NCBI RefSeq assembly: GCF_000802965.1
Contig: NZ_JSAK01000017.1
Span: forward strand, 154,382 to 218,381
Direction: 5' to 3'
Source: Pseudomonas fluorescens
Lineage (GTDB): Bacteria; Pseudomonadota; Gammaproteobacteria; Pseudomonadales; Pseudomonadaceae
Length of the DNA: 64,000 nt
Made by a program: the position numbers and the translations under genes. The notes below the pieces were generated by a model. That model made no database searches and was not told the origin of the DNA. It saw only the letters and a list, made by a program, of their open reading frames with translations. Shown in pieces: positions 1-8,706 of this stretch (the stretch's first letter is position 1; the number at the start of each line of letters is the position of its first letter).

Positions 1-1
1 C

Positions 2-226
2 GAGGAAGACCTTGGATGGGCTCAGCTCACCTGCCTGGAACATCTTGAGCACGAATTGGATTCCGTGAAAGCCGCCGCCGTAACAGCGCTAGGTCATCTA
101 ACTCGCAGACATGGCAAGCTGGATATGGAAATCGTTTTATCAGCACTGGATAAGGTGAGAAGAAAGTCTCCCACCCTGGCGGCGATTGTGGCTGACACCC
201 TTGATGATATCGGGCTTTTTACGTGA
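2..226 (+). CDS. HEAT-repeat-like protein, C-terminal part only
   Basis: An open frame enters from the left edge and stops with TGA at 224-226, giving 74 visible residues. The sequence is helical and leucine/alanine rich, with a repeat-like stretch (VKAAAVTALGHLTRRHG, then LAAIVADTLDDIG) that resembles paired HEAT helices. HEAT-type small proteins of this kind are often immunity or scaffold proteins in Pseudomonas, but nothing in the visible part proves that. The start and most of the protein lie outside the window. Confidence 0.6.
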   Translation, partial: EEDLGWAQLTCLEHLEHELDSVKAAAVTALGHLTRRHGKLDMEIVLSALDKVRRKSPTLAAIVADTLDDIGLFT

Positions 227-341
227 CTTTGAATCTCGTAGCAGTGTGCCCCCATTGATCACAGCTCAACACTTCAACAAGACAGAACCTGCCATCTCTT
301 CCACATAGTTGGCGGGTTTTATCTTCAAAGCGCATGGCCAA

Positions 342-680
342 TCAATCATCCCGCGTCAGCACTTCCAGCAATTCAATCTCGAAAATCAAATTCGAATTCG
401 GTGTGATCTTGCCCATCGTGCGCTCGCCATAGGCCAAATGAGCCGGCACCAGCAGCTTGCGCTTGCCGCCAACCTGCATCCCCATGATTCCCTGATCCCA
501 ACCCTTGATCACTCGACCGGTGCCGATCACGCACTGGAAAGGTTTTCCTCGGCTGTAGGAAGAGTCGAATTCTGTGCCGTCCTCCAGCCAGCCGCGGTAT
601 TGGGTGGTGATCAGCGCGCCTTTGACGGCGGCTTTGCCGTCGCCGGGCGCCAGGTCGATGATTTGTAGTTCGTCGGTCAT
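342..680 (-). CDS. FKBP-type peptidyl-prolyl cis-trans isomerase
   Basis: This 112-residue protein is a single FKBP domain that catalyses cis-trans isomerisation of Xaa-Pro bonds. Family hallmarks are visible: DGTEFDSSYSRGKP at about 34-47, VIKGWDQGIMGM at 57-68 with the pocket tryptophan W61, and LAYGER at 82-87. There is no signal peptide, so it is predicted to be cytoplasmic. The length matches the small stand-alone FKBP class (about 110 residues). It is transcribed toward the left-edge gene and away from the metalloprotease; its ATG ends at 680. Which of several Pseudomonas FKBP paralogues it is cannot be decided from this sequence. Confidence 0.93.
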   Translation of the reverse strand: MTDELQIIDLAPGDGKAAVKGALITTQYRGWLEDGTEFDSSYSRGKPFQCVIGTGRVIKGWDQGIMGMQVGGKRKLLVPAHLAYGERTMGKITPNSNLIFEIELLEVLTRDD

Positions 681-825
681 GTTCGTACTCGTTTACGTTC
701 GCCCGGTTGTTGAGGGCGCGGACGGTGGTTTTCGCAGAAACCGGTGCGGATGGCAATTGGTTGAACCGAAAGATCTTCTGCCGCTCACATTATGTATCAA
801 CCTCTATTCAGAAAGGGACGCTCTG

Positions 826-1890
826 ATGACTGACTCTCTGGCGCTGCGCAGCTTTATCCCGCCGTACATACTCAACCGTATCGTCGCGCACGGTTCCGAG
901 CACCAGCGTGACAGCGCGATGTCCACGCTGACTCATGTTCGAACCTTGCGGCACCAGCCAGGGGCACCGTCGCGCCCTCCTGCTGCGGCGATACTCCTGC
1001 AAAACGAGAAACCAGGGACGGTGCAGCGCAGCATTTATGATGCGTTGGGGAAAATGCTCCTGCCCGGTATGCCGGTGCGTCTTGAGGGACAACCCGCTAG
1101 TGGTGATCCGGCGGTCGATGAAGCCTACGATGCGCTCGGTGCGAGCTACGATTTCTTCTGGAAAGTGCTTGGTCGCGACTCCATCGACAACAAGGGTTTT
1201 GCCTTGGTTGGCAGCGTGCATTACGGCCAGAACTATGAAAATGCGTTCTGGAATGGCTCGCAAATGGTCTTCGGTGACGGCGATGGCGAAATTTTCGAGC
1301 GATTCACCCGGTCGCTGGATGTGGTCGGCCATGAGTTGACCCATGGTGTGATCGAAAGCGAATCGGGCCTGGTGTATGCCGATCAGTCAGGTGCGCTGAA
1401 TGAATCGCTGTCGGACGTATTTGGCGTGATGATCAAACAGCATGTCCTCGGCCATACCGCCGACGAGGCAGACTGGCTGATCGGCGCGGACTTGCTGACA
1501 CCGCGCATCAAAGGCATCGGTCTGCGCTCGATGGCCCATCCGGGCACGGCTTATGACGACCCGCTGCTCGGCAAGGACCCGCAACCGGATCACATGAGCA
1601 AATTCGTCATCACCCAGGAGGACAATGGCGGCGTGCACATCAACTCGGGCATTCCCAATCGGGCGTTCTATCTGGTGGCCAAGGCGCTGGGCGGTTTTGC
1701 CTGGGAGAAAGCCGGGCGAATCTGGTACGACGCTTTGTGTGATCAGCGCTTGAACCGCGAAGCGTCCTTTATCGCCTTCGCGCATTTGACCATTGAGCAC
1801 GCCGGCCAGCGCTTCAGTGCCCATGAGGCATCTGCCGTGCGCAAGGGTTGGGCCGACGTGGGTGTGAATCTGACTGGAGAGGCGACATGA
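826..1890 (+). CDS. Protealysin-like M4 neutral metalloprotease
   Basis: This is a zinc metalloprotease of the thermolysin (M4) family, 354 residues. The zinc motif HELTH is at 169-173, the third ligand E193 lies in LNESLSD, and the catalytic-site histidine H271 is in DNGGVHINSGIPN. The N-terminus is a short propeptide of about 50 residues containing the PPYIL motif typical of protealysin-like enzymes, and there is no signal peptide, unlike secreted elastases. I chose ATG 826 because GGGA lies just upstream and the protealysin-type PPYIL motif follows about ten residues later; the longer open frame from 574 overlaps the FKBP gene. Its stop overlaps the start of the next gene (ATGA), which encodes a probable inhibitor. 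Confidence 0.93.
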   Translation: MTDSLALRSFIPPYILNRIVAHGSEHQRDSAMSTLTHVRTLRHQPGAPSRPPAAAILLQNEKPGTVQRSIYDALGKMLLPGMPVRLEGQPASGDPAVDEAYDALGASYDFFWKVLGRDSIDNKGFALVGSVHYGQNYENAFWNGSQMVFGDGDGEIFERFTRSLDVVGHELTHGVIESESGLVYADQSGALNESLSDVFGVMIKQHVLGHTADEADWLIGADLLTPRIKGIGLRSMAHPGTAYDDPLLGKDPQPDHMSKFVITQEDNGGVHINSGIPNRAFYLVAKALGGFAWEKAGRIWYDALCDQRLNREASFIAFAHLTIEHAGQRFSAHEASAVRKGWADVGVNLTGEAT

Positions 1891-2210
1891 AAACCCTGCC
1901 AACACTGGACGACCAAGCCGTCGTTCGCCTTTCTCGCCAGGGCGGAGTTGCAATGATTCAGGCCTTGAGCCGCCCCCGGGAGATCGAGTTCGCGCAATGC
2001 AATCTCGATCAACGAGCGCGCATCTGCTCATTGCTCGAAGGATGTTTGCCACTGACCTCCCCCTCCCCCGGCCGCGGCGATCAGCGCTTCTATCAGATCG
2101 AACTGCGTTACCGCACTGGAGAGCAAGACGATCAGATGGTGTTGAAGGTGCCGGAAGACCAGGCACCCGGTGAACTGGTGCGGCTTTGGGATAAGGGAGA
2201 ACTTCTTTAA
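1887..2210 (+). CDS. Emfourin-type protease inhibitor
   Basis: A 107-residue protein translationally coupled to the upstream M4 protease by a 4-base ATGA overlap. Established knowledge: in Serratia proteamaculans the gene after protealysin encodes emfourin, a slow tight-binding inhibitor of about this size. The C-terminal half here (FYQIELRYRTGEQDD, then a leucine/valine strand and LWDKGELL) has the strand-rich look of that family, while the N-terminal half (VVRLSRQGGVAMI) gives the first strands. The function is inferred from position, size and composition. A small insertion rich in Ser/Pro/Gly near residue 55-62 is a likely loop. Confidence 0.78.
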   Translation: MKTLPTLDDQAVVRLSRQGGVAMIQALSRPREIEFAQCNLDQRARICSLLEGCLPLTSPSPGRGDQRFYQIELRYRTGEQDDQMVLKVPEDQAPGELVRLWDKGELL

Positions 2211-2360
2211 CGCAGCGCCGCAACGCATTGATCCACTTGGCACATCAATGCATGCCAAAAACGCACTTATCATATCAATCCCCCTGCTCCACTATCCGCC
2301 TCAATAAGAACCGTGCGCCGCGTCCAGGCGGCACACGTCATAAAGCGGTGGAGTACATCT

Positions 2361-3653
2361 ATGACAGCCTCAATCCCGCGCGGACGCTCCCGTGCCAGTG
2401 CGATCTTCCGAGTCACCTCGGGCAACTTTCTCGAACAGTTCGACTTCTTCCTTTTCGGCTTCTACGCCACTCAGATTGCTGCCGTGTTCTTCCCGGCCAG
2501 CAGCGAATTTGCCTCGTTGATGATGACCTTTGCCGTTTTCGGCGCGGGCTTTTTGATGCGACCACTGGGCGCAGTGGTGCTAGGCGCCTACATCGATGAT
2601 GTTGGGCGACGCAAAGGGCTGATCGTCACCTTGTCGATCATGGCCAGCGGTACGATTTTGATTGTGCTGGTGCCCGGCTACGAAACCATCGGTTTGTTTG
2701 CGCCCGCCCTCGTCCTGGTTGGGCGGTTGCTGCAAGGCTTCTCCGCCGGTGCGGAACTGGGCGGGGTCTCGGTGTATCTCGCGGAAATCGCCACGCCGGG
2801 CAATAAAGGCTTTTTCACCAGTTGGCAATCGGCCAGCCAGCAAGTGGCGATCGTGGTCGCTGCAGCGCTGGGCTACGGCTTGAACCAATGGATGGCGCCA
2901 GAAATGATTGCCGATTGGGGCTGGCGAATTCCGTTCCTCGTCGGTTGCCTGATCGTGCCGTTCATCTTCTTTCTGCGTCGTAATCTGGAAGAAACCGAAG
3001 AATTTACCGCCCGCAAACACCGTCCATCCATGCGCGATGTTTTCCGCACTTTGGCGCAGAACTGGGTGATCGTGTTCGCCGGCATGATGATGGTCGCCCT
3101 GACCACCACGGCCTTTTACCTGATCACCGTGTACGCGCCGACCTTTGGTAAAACCGTGCTGCATTTGAGTACGTCCGATGCGCTGCTGGTGACGTTGCTG
3201 GTGGGCGTCTCGAACTTCTTCTGGCTGCCCATTGGCGGCGCGTTGTCCGACCGAATCGGCCGACGCCCGGTGTTGATCACCATGGCCCTGATGGCGCTGG
3301 CTACAACCTATCCGGTTCTGTCCTATCTGGTGCAGGCACCGAGTTTCCTCAACATGCTGCTCGTGCTGCTTTGGCTGTCCTTCATCTATGGCTTGTACAA
3401 CGGAGCGATGATTGCGGCGCTGACCGAAATCATGCCGGTGGAAGTACGGGTGGCGGGGTTCTCTTTGGCCTATAGCCTGGCGACCGCAGTGTTCGGGGGC
3501 TTCACCCCGGCGATGTCGACATTGCTGATCCAATACACCGGCGACAAGGCTGCGCCTGGCTACTGGATGAGTTTTGCCGCGCTCTGTGCGCTGTGCGCAA
3601 CCTTGTATTTGTATCGTCGCGCCAGCGGCCGCCTGCAACCCGTCCTCTCCTGA
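2361..3653 (+). CDS. MHS-family citrate/tricarballylate proton symporter
   Basis: A 430-residue MFS transporter with 12 predicted membrane segments. It is very close to the remembered CitA/TcuC type: [20 protein letters not shown] near the N-terminus, GRRKGL in the loop after the second segment, [18 protein letters not shown] and [10 protein letters not shown] are all visible. It should import a tricarboxylate with protons; citrate, tricarballylate or aconitate cannot be separated by sequence alone. ATG 2361 follows GGAG at 9 bases; an earlier in-frame start at 2313 lacks such a site. It is followed 22 bases later by a solute-binding protein, and the pair faces a convergent LysR gene. Confidence 0.88.
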   Translation: MTASIPRGRSRASAIFRVTSGNFLEQFDFFLFGFYATQIAAVFFPASSEFASLMMTFAVFGAGFLMRPLGAVVLGAYIDDVGRRKGLIVTLSIMASGTILIVLVPGYETIGLFAPALVLVGRLLQGFSAGAELGGVSVYLAEIATPGNKGFFTSWQSASQQVAIVVAAALGYGLNQWMAPEMIADWGWRIPFLVGCLIVPFIFFLRRNLEETEEFTARKHRPSMRDVFRTLAQNWVIVFAGMMMVALTTTAFYLITVYAPTFGKTVLHLSTSDALLVTLLVGVSNFFWLPIGGALSDRIGRRPVLITMALMALATTYPVLSYLVQAPSFLNMLLVLLWLSFIYGLYNGAMIAALTEIMPVEVRVAGFSLAYSLATAVFGGFTPAMSTLLIQYTGDKAAPGYWMSFAALCALCATLYLYRRASGRLQPVLS

Positions 3654-3675
3654 CCCTACCTTTTCGAGTACATCC

Positions 3676-4452
3676 ATGAAAAAGCTATTCAACGTTGCGA
3701 CACTGAGCCTGCTGTTCAGCCTGAGTCTGATTCCCGCCGCCCAGGCCGAAGAGATCCGTGTGATGACCTCTGGCGGTTTTACCGCCGCGTACAAGATCCT
3801 CGGACCGAAATTCGCTGCATCCACCGGCAACACCCTCGATACCGCCCTCGGCCCGTCGATGGGCAAAGCCCCGGAAGCCATCCCCAATCGCCTGGCTCGT
3901 GGTGAACAAGCCGACGTGGTGATCATGGTCGGTTACGCCCTGGACGATCTGATCAAGCAAGGCAAAGTCGACCCGGCGTCAAGGGTCGAACTGGCGGATT
4001 CGCGTATCGGCCTGGTGGTGCGAGAAGGTGCGCCGAAGCCGGACATCAGTTCCATCGATAGCCTTAAAAAGACCTTGCTCGATGCCAAATCCGTGGCTTA
4101 TTCCGATAGCGCCAGCGGCGTCTACATCGAGCAACAGCTGTTCAAACGCCTGGGTATCGAAGAGCAACTCAAGCCCAAATCGACGATGGTCCCGAAAATC
4201 CCCGTGGGTTCAGTGGTTGCCACCGGCGATTATCAGTTGGGCTTCCAGCAGGTCAGCGAATTGCTGCCGGTGCCGGGGGTGAGCTTCGTGGCGAAGATTC
4301 CGGAACAAGTGCAGTCGGTGACGCGTTTCGCTGCGGGCATTCCGGTGGGAGCGAAACACCCTGCCGAAGCCAAAGCGCTGCTGGACTATATGGCATCAGC
4401 ACAGGCACAACCGGATGTGAAAGCCACCGGGCTTGATTCGGTCAGTCGCTGA
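3676..4452 (+). CDS. Periplasmic solute-binding protein, ModA-like fold
   Basis: 258 residues with a clear signal peptide (MKKLFNVATLSLLFSLS, cleavage after AQA). The mature part begins EEIRVMTSGGFTAAYKIL and contains an AYSDSASGVYIEQQL segment, the anion-binding layout of ModA-like and related type II periplasmic binding proteins. No ABC permease or ATPase lies nearby; the partner is the MHS symporter 22 bases upstream. Its role may be to capture the same organic acid, or it may be a stand-alone sensor. The last 11 bases overlap the convergent LysR gene. Confidence 0.82.
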   Translation: MKKLFNVATLSLLFSLSLIPAAQAEEIRVMTSGGFTAAYKILGPKFAASTGNTLDTALGPSMGKAPEAIPNRLARGEQADVVIMVGYALDDLIKQGKVDPASRVELADSRIGLVVREGAPKPDISSIDSLKKTLLDAKSVAYSDSASGVYIEQQLFKRLGIEEQLKPKSTMVPKIPVGSVVATGDYQLGFQQVSELLPVPGVSFVAKIPEQVQSVTRFAAGIPVGAKHPAEAKALLDYMASAQAQPDVKATGLDSVSR

Positions 4453-5356
4453 CAGCTGGCTGCTGGACTTTCATTTCCACCACCAGGCGTTCCAGTTCCA
4501 ATGCTGCCGGGGTCAGGGTTCGGCCCCGGCGCTTGATCAAACCGACGCTGCGCATCACCTGCGGGCTGGTCAGTGGCACACTCGTCAGTATCGGATGATC
4601 CGCTGCCGGCATCGCCATCAACGGCACCGCCGCCACACCCAGCCCTGCCTCCACCAGACCGATCATCGTCGTCACATGCCGGGTTTCGCAAATGCTCGAC
4701 CGTTGCGGCACCACGCGGGTCAATGCCTGATCCAGTAGAAAACGGTTTCCTGAGGTCTTATCCAGCGAAATGTAGTCCTGCTGATAAAACTCGTCCCACG
4801 TTACGCTTGTGCGCCCCGCCAACGGATGATCACGTCGACAAGCAACCACATAGCCCTCCTCCACCAGTGGCTCGAAATCCACTTCAGCCTCCAGCGTCCC
4901 CATGAAACTCAGGCCGAAATCCGCTTCGCCGTTGACCACAGCGCTCAGCACTTCATGGGCGCTGCAATCCAATACCTTGACCTTGATCCGCGGAAATTGC
5001 CGGTGGTAGTGAGCAATCACTCGCGGCATGAAGTAGTACGCCGCCGACGGCACACAAGCGACGGTGACGTGACCCAGTCGGGTCGAGGCGACTTCACTGA
5101 TGCCCAGCAACGCGACGTCCAGATCGTCCAGCAGGCGCTCCACACTCGGCATGAAACCGCGACCGGCCTGGGTCAGGCTGACTTTACGGGTGGTGCGCTC
5201 AAACAACCTCACGCCGAGGGCATCTTCCAGTTTTTCGATGCGCCGGCTGAGGGCGGGCTGGGAAATACGCACCGTGTCGGCAGCCTTGCGAAAGCTGCCC
5301 TGTTCGACCACGGCACGAAAGGCTTGCAAGTCGTTGAGGTCAAAATTGATGGCCAT
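4442..5356 (-). CDS. LysR-family transcriptional regulator
   Basis: 304 residues. The N-terminal winged helix-turn-helix (FDLNDLQAFRAVVEQGSFRKAADT, then SQPALSRRIEKLE) is followed by the LysR effector domain (LGHVTVACVPSAAYYF onward). ATG 5356 puts the protein at normal family length; the longer frame to 5524 adds residues unlike the family. It is convergent with the symporter/solute-binding pair (overlapping tails at 4442-4452) and divergent from the Kef antiporter. It is a reasonable candidate regulator of the organic-acid transport genes, but the divergent antiporter is an equally possible target. Confidence 0.92.
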   Translation of the reverse strand: MAINFDLNDLQAFRAVVEQGSFRKAADTVRISQPALSRRIEKLEDALGVRLFERTTRKVSLTQAGRGFMPSVERLLDDLDVALLGISEVASTRLGHVTVACVPSAAYYFMPRVIAHYHRQFPRIKVKVLDCSAHEVLSAVVNGEADFGLSFMGTLEAEVDFEPLVEEGYVVACRRDHPLAGRTSVTWDEFYQQDYISLDKTSGNRFLLDQALTRVVPQRSSICETRHVTTMIGLVEAGLGVAAVPLMAMPAADHPILTSVPLTSPQVMRSVGLIKRRGRTLTPAALELERLVVEMKVQQPAVSD

Positions 5357-5515
5357 GGGGTACTCGGAGACGGACCAGATTGATCCGCTTATTCTATGAA
5401 TGTAACCAATTAATGCAAAATGTAACATCTGAGTTCCATCGTAGTGCTGACGCAGCCAGATGCAGCCTTTATCCTTACACCCCCCCGCCGTACCGAGTGA
5501 ATGGAGTTTTTTCTC

Positions 5516-7324
5516 ATGCCCCATGAAGGCAGTCTCTTACAAGCCGCTGTCGTGTTTCTGCTCGCGGCCGTGCTCACTGTTCCATTGGCCAAGCGCCTTC
5601 AGTTGGGGGCGGTGCTGGGTTACTTGTTCGCCGGCGTGATTATCGGCCCCTCTGTGTTGGGCCTGATCGGCAACCCGCAGAGCGTCAGCCACATCTCGGA
5701 ACTTGGGGTGGTGTTGCTGCTGTTTATCATCGGCCTGGAATTGTCGCCGCGTCGTTTGTGGGTGATGCGTAAATCAGTCTTCGGTGTCGGATTGGCCCAA
5801 GTGCTGCTGACCGGTTCGGCGATCGGCGTGGTGGCGCTGTTTCTGTTTGGACAACCGCTGAATACCGCGATCGTGCTGGGTCTCGGACTAGCCCTGTCAT
5901 CCACTGCGTTTGGCCTGCAAAGCCTGGCCGAGCGCAAGGAGCTGACCAGTCCCCACGGGCGCTTGGCGTTTGCAATTCTGCTGTTCCAGGACATCGCTGC
6001 GATCCCGTTGATCGCCATGGTGCCGCTGCTGTCAGGCGTGGATCACAACGCCAGCACCGCCGAAGATGTGAACCACGGCTTGCGCGTATTGGCCAGCATC
6101 GCCGTGGTGGTGATCGGCGGACGGTATCTGTTGCGCCCGGTGTTCCGCGTGGTGGCGAAATCCGGTTTGCCGGAGGTGTCCACCGCCACCGCGTTGCTGG
6201 TGGTGATCGGCACGGCGTGGTTGATGGACCTGGTCGGCGTGTCCATGGCTCTTGGCGCGTTCCTCGCCGGTCTGCTGCTGGCGGACTCCGAATACCGACA
6301 TGAACTCGAAGCGCAAATCGAACCGTTCAAGGGGCTGTTGCTGGGGCTTTTTTTTATCAGCGTCGGCATGGGCGCAAACCTGAGTCTGCTGCTAAGTGCG
6401 CCCGTCGCGGTGCTTGGGCTGACCCTGCTGCTGATCGCCATCAAGCTGCCGTTGCTGTTTCTCGTGGGCCGACTGGGTGGAGGGTTGAGCAAAGTCAGCG
6501 CCATCCGCCTCGGCATCGTGTTGGCGGCGGGTGGTGAATTTGCCTTCGTGGTGTTCAAGATCGGCCGCGATCAGGGGCTGTTCGAAGCGCGCCTGTATGA
6601 CGTGCTGGTGCTGACCATCACCCTGTCCATGGCGGTTACGCCGTTGTTGCTGCTGCTCTGTGCGCGCCTGGTCAGCCCCAAGGTGCAACCGGTGGTAGTG
6701 CCGGAAACATTCCGCGAAATCGATACCGATGCGCCCCGCGTGGTGATCGCCGGCATGGGCCGGATGGGCCAGATCGTCGCGCGGATCCTGCGGGCGCAGA
6801 ACATCAAGTTTGTCGCCCTCGACACGTCGGTGGAAACCATCGAACTGTCCCGTAGCTTCGGCGGCGTGCCAGTGTTCTACGGCGACCCGATGCGCCCGGA
6901 AATCCTCAGCGCGGCCAAGGTCGGTGAAGCCGAATTCTTCGTGATCGCCACCGACGACCCGGACACCAACATCAAGACCGCCGAACTGGTGCACAGGCTG
7001 TATCCGCACATAAAAATCATCGCCCGCGCCCGTAACCGTCAACATGTGCATCGGTTGGTGGACGTCGGCGCCCAAGCTGTACGGGAAACCTTTTATTCCA
7101 GCCTGGAAATGAGCCGGCAAACGTTGATCGGTCTGGGCTTGACCCAGGCTCAGGCGGACGCGCGGATCAAACGCTTCAAGCATCACGATGAACAGGTGCT
7201 CGAAGCCCAGCACGCGGTCTACGACGACGCGGCGAAGGTCATTCAGACGGCGCAGCAAGCACGGGCGGAACTGGCGCGGTTGTTTGAGTCGGATCAGTTG
7301 GAAGAGCAGGCAGCCAGGAAATGA
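5516..7324 (+). CDS. Kef-type CPA2 cation:proton antiporter
   Basis: A 602-residue inner-membrane antiporter. The N-terminal two thirds is a Na+/H+-exchanger domain with about 12 membrane segments (VVFLLAAVLTVPLAKRLQLG, FIIGLELSPRRLW); the C-terminal third is a TrkA-N nucleotide-binding domain starting PRVVIAGMGRMGQIV. Kef proteins extrude K+ in exchange for protons during electrophile stress and are gated by glutathione adducts. ATG 5516 was preferred over 5501 because GGAG precedes it at a good distance and the protein then begins MPHEGSLLQAA like its relatives. No KefF/KefG ancillary gene is adjacent. Confidence 0.92.
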   Translation: MPHEGSLLQAAVVFLLAAVLTVPLAKRLQLGAVLGYLFAGVIIGPSVLGLIGNPQSVSHISELGVVLLLFIIGLELSPRRLWVMRKSVFGVGLAQVLLTGSAIGVVALFLFGQPLNTAIVLGLGLALSSTAFGLQSLAERKELTSPHGRLAFAILLFQDIAAIPLIAMVPLLSGVDHNASTAEDVNHGLRVLASIAVVVIGGRYLLRPVFRVVAKSGLPEVSTATALLVVIGTAWLMDLVGVSMALGAFLAGLLLADSEYRHELEAQIEPFKGLLLGLFFISVGMGANLSLLLSAPVAVLGLTLLLIAIKLPLLFLVGRLGGGLSKVSAIRLGIVLAAGGEFAFVVFKIGRDQGLFEARLYDVLVLTITLSMAVTPLLLLLCARLVSPKVQPVVVPETFREIDTDAPRVVIAGMGRMGQIVARILRAQNIKFVALDTSVETIELSRSFGGVPVFYGDPMRPEILSAAKVGEAEFFVIATDDPDTNIKTAELVHRLYPHIKIIARARNRQHVHRLVDVGAQAVRETFYSSLEMSRQTLIGLGLTQAQADARIKRFKHHDEQVLEAQHAVYDDAAKVIQTAQQARAELARLFESDQLEEQAARK

Positions 7325-7340
7325 GGTGGCTGTAATGGCC

Positions 7341-7386
7341 CCTGTGGGAGCGAGCCTGCTCGCGATGAACGATAACGCGGTGCACT
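7341..7386. repeat. REP element, single, GCGAGC/GCTCGC family
   Basis: The core TGTGGGAGCGAGCCTGC followed by TCGCGA is one arm of the third REP family of this window. No partner arm is present before the next gene. Confidence 0.7.
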
Positions 7387-7414
7387 GGATAAACAACAAT
7401 CAAGGGAATCCAAA

Positions 7415-8515
7415 ATGGCTGCTGACCAATCCTCCCCCGCCCTCAAGGAAATCTTCAACGCCGAACGCCTCCAGCACATCGCCACGGAAATGACCGCGGT
7501 CTATCCCGCGTTTGATGCCAAGGCGTTCCTGAAACTGGCCAATACCGGTTTGGCGGAGTTGTCGGTGATGCAGCGCATGGCCCGTGTCAGCGAATGCCTG
7601 CACGCGGTGCTGCCGCTGGGTTATGAAGCCTCGCTGGAGGTATTGCGCGCCCTCGCCCCGCGCCTCAACAGCGGCTTCGTCAGCATGTGCCTGCCGCATT
7701 ACGTGGCGACTTACGGTGCGGAGCGCTTCGAGTTATCCATGGACGCGCTCAAATACTTCACGGCGTTTGGCTCCTCGGAATTCGCGATCCGCCATTTTCT
7801 GCGCCGCGATATCGAACGCACGCTCAAGCTGATGTACGACTGGTCACTGGACGACAACGAACACGTTCGGCGCCTGGCCAGCGAAGGTACCCGCCCGCGC
7901 CTGCCATGGTCGTTCCGCCTGGAACAGATCCAGGCCGACCCTCGCCTGGCCGCCGACATTCTCGACAACCTCAAGGCCGACAGCAGCCTTTACGTGCGCA
8001 AGTCCGTGGCCAACCACCTGAACGACATCACCAAGGATCATCCGGACTGGGTACTGGACCTGATCGAGGGTTGGTCGCTGGACAACAAGCACACCGCGTG
8101 GATTGCCAGGCATGCCCTGCGCAGCTTGATCAAACAGGGCAATCAGCGCGCCTTGGCGATCATCGGCGCCGGTGGCAAGCCTGAAGTCGAGATTATGGAT
8201 GTGCAGGTCAATCCGCCGGTGATTGGACTCGGAGAAAAAATCACCCTGTCGTTTGCAGTCAAATCCACGGTCGCAGCCAGTCAGCGCCTGGTGATCGACT
8301 ACGCCATCGACTATGTAAAAGCCAACGGCAGTACCTCGGCGAAAGTCTTCAAACTCAAGGCCCTGACGCTGCCCGGCCAGAGCACCGAACACCTGAGCCG
8401 TGGTCAGCACATCAAGGAACTCACCACCCGCCGGCATTACGCGGGCAAGCATGCGGTGCATGTGCTGGTGAATGGCGAACGCCTGGCCAGTACGGCCTTC
8501 GAAATCCTCGCCTGA
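7415..8515 (+). CDS. AlkC-type DNA glycosylase (DNA alkylation repair)
   Basis: 366 residues made of HEAT-like helical repeats (residues about 1-245) followed by a C-terminal Ig-like beta domain (from about VEIMDVQVNPPVIG). This two-part build is that of the AlkC branch of the AlkC/AlkD superfamily, non-base-flipping glycosylases that remove 3-methylcytosine and 1-methyladenine; the AlkD branch lacks the beta domain. Conserved motifs include WSLDDNEHVRRLASEGTRPRLPW and SLYVRKSVANHLNDI. The gene follows a REP element and an A-rich leader, with AAGGG about 9 bases before the ATG. It stands alone. Confidence 0.9.
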   Translation: MAADQSSPALKEIFNAERLQHIATEMTAVYPAFDAKAFLKLANTGLAELSVMQRMARVSECLHAVLPLGYEASLEVLRALAPRLNSGFVSMCLPHYVATYGAERFELSMDALKYFTAFGSSEFAIRHFLRRDIERTLKLMYDWSLDDNEHVRRLASEGTRPRLPWSFRLEQIQADPRLAADILDNLKADSSLYVRKSVANHLNDITKDHPDWVLDLIEGWSLDNKHTAWIARHALRSLIKQGNQRALAIIGAGGKPEVEIMDVQVNPPVIGLGEKITLSFAVKSTVAASQRLVIDYAIDYVKANGSTSAKVFKLKALTLPGQSTEHLSRGQHIKELTTRRHYAGKHAVHVLVNGERLASTAFEILA

Positions 8516-8528
8516 TACGCGCTCCCCT

Positions 8529-8606
8529 GTAGGAGCTGCCGAAGGCTGCGATCTTTTGATCTTTTAAAATCAAGATCAAAAGATCGCAGCCTTCGGCAGC
8601 TCCTAC
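8529..8606. repeat. REP pair, perfect 35-bp inverted repeat
   Basis: The arms at 8529-8563 and 8572-8606 are exact reverse complements with an 8-base loop. The outer part GTAGGAGCTGCCGAAGGCTG defines the second REP family here. It lies between two genes in the same direction and could act as a strong hairpin 3' of the glycosylase mRNA. Confidence 0.92.
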
Positions 8607-8706
8607 ACGGGATTAGCAGACTTACAGCCAGCACTCTTCCACCTTCAGACTCCGTTAAGAAACGGCCCGGATACTCCTCCCATTCTTTCCCGGGAGGCGC
8701 CTGCCA

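Noticed and set aside
574..825. Longer N-terminus for the metalloprotease
   Set aside because: It would overlap the FKBP gene and adds sequence unlike protealysin propeptides; ATG 826 has a ribosome site.
2580..3926. 448-residue open frame on the minus strand
   Set aside because: It mirrors the symporter and binding-protein genes; its Gln/His/Arg-rich composition is typical of a shadow frame.
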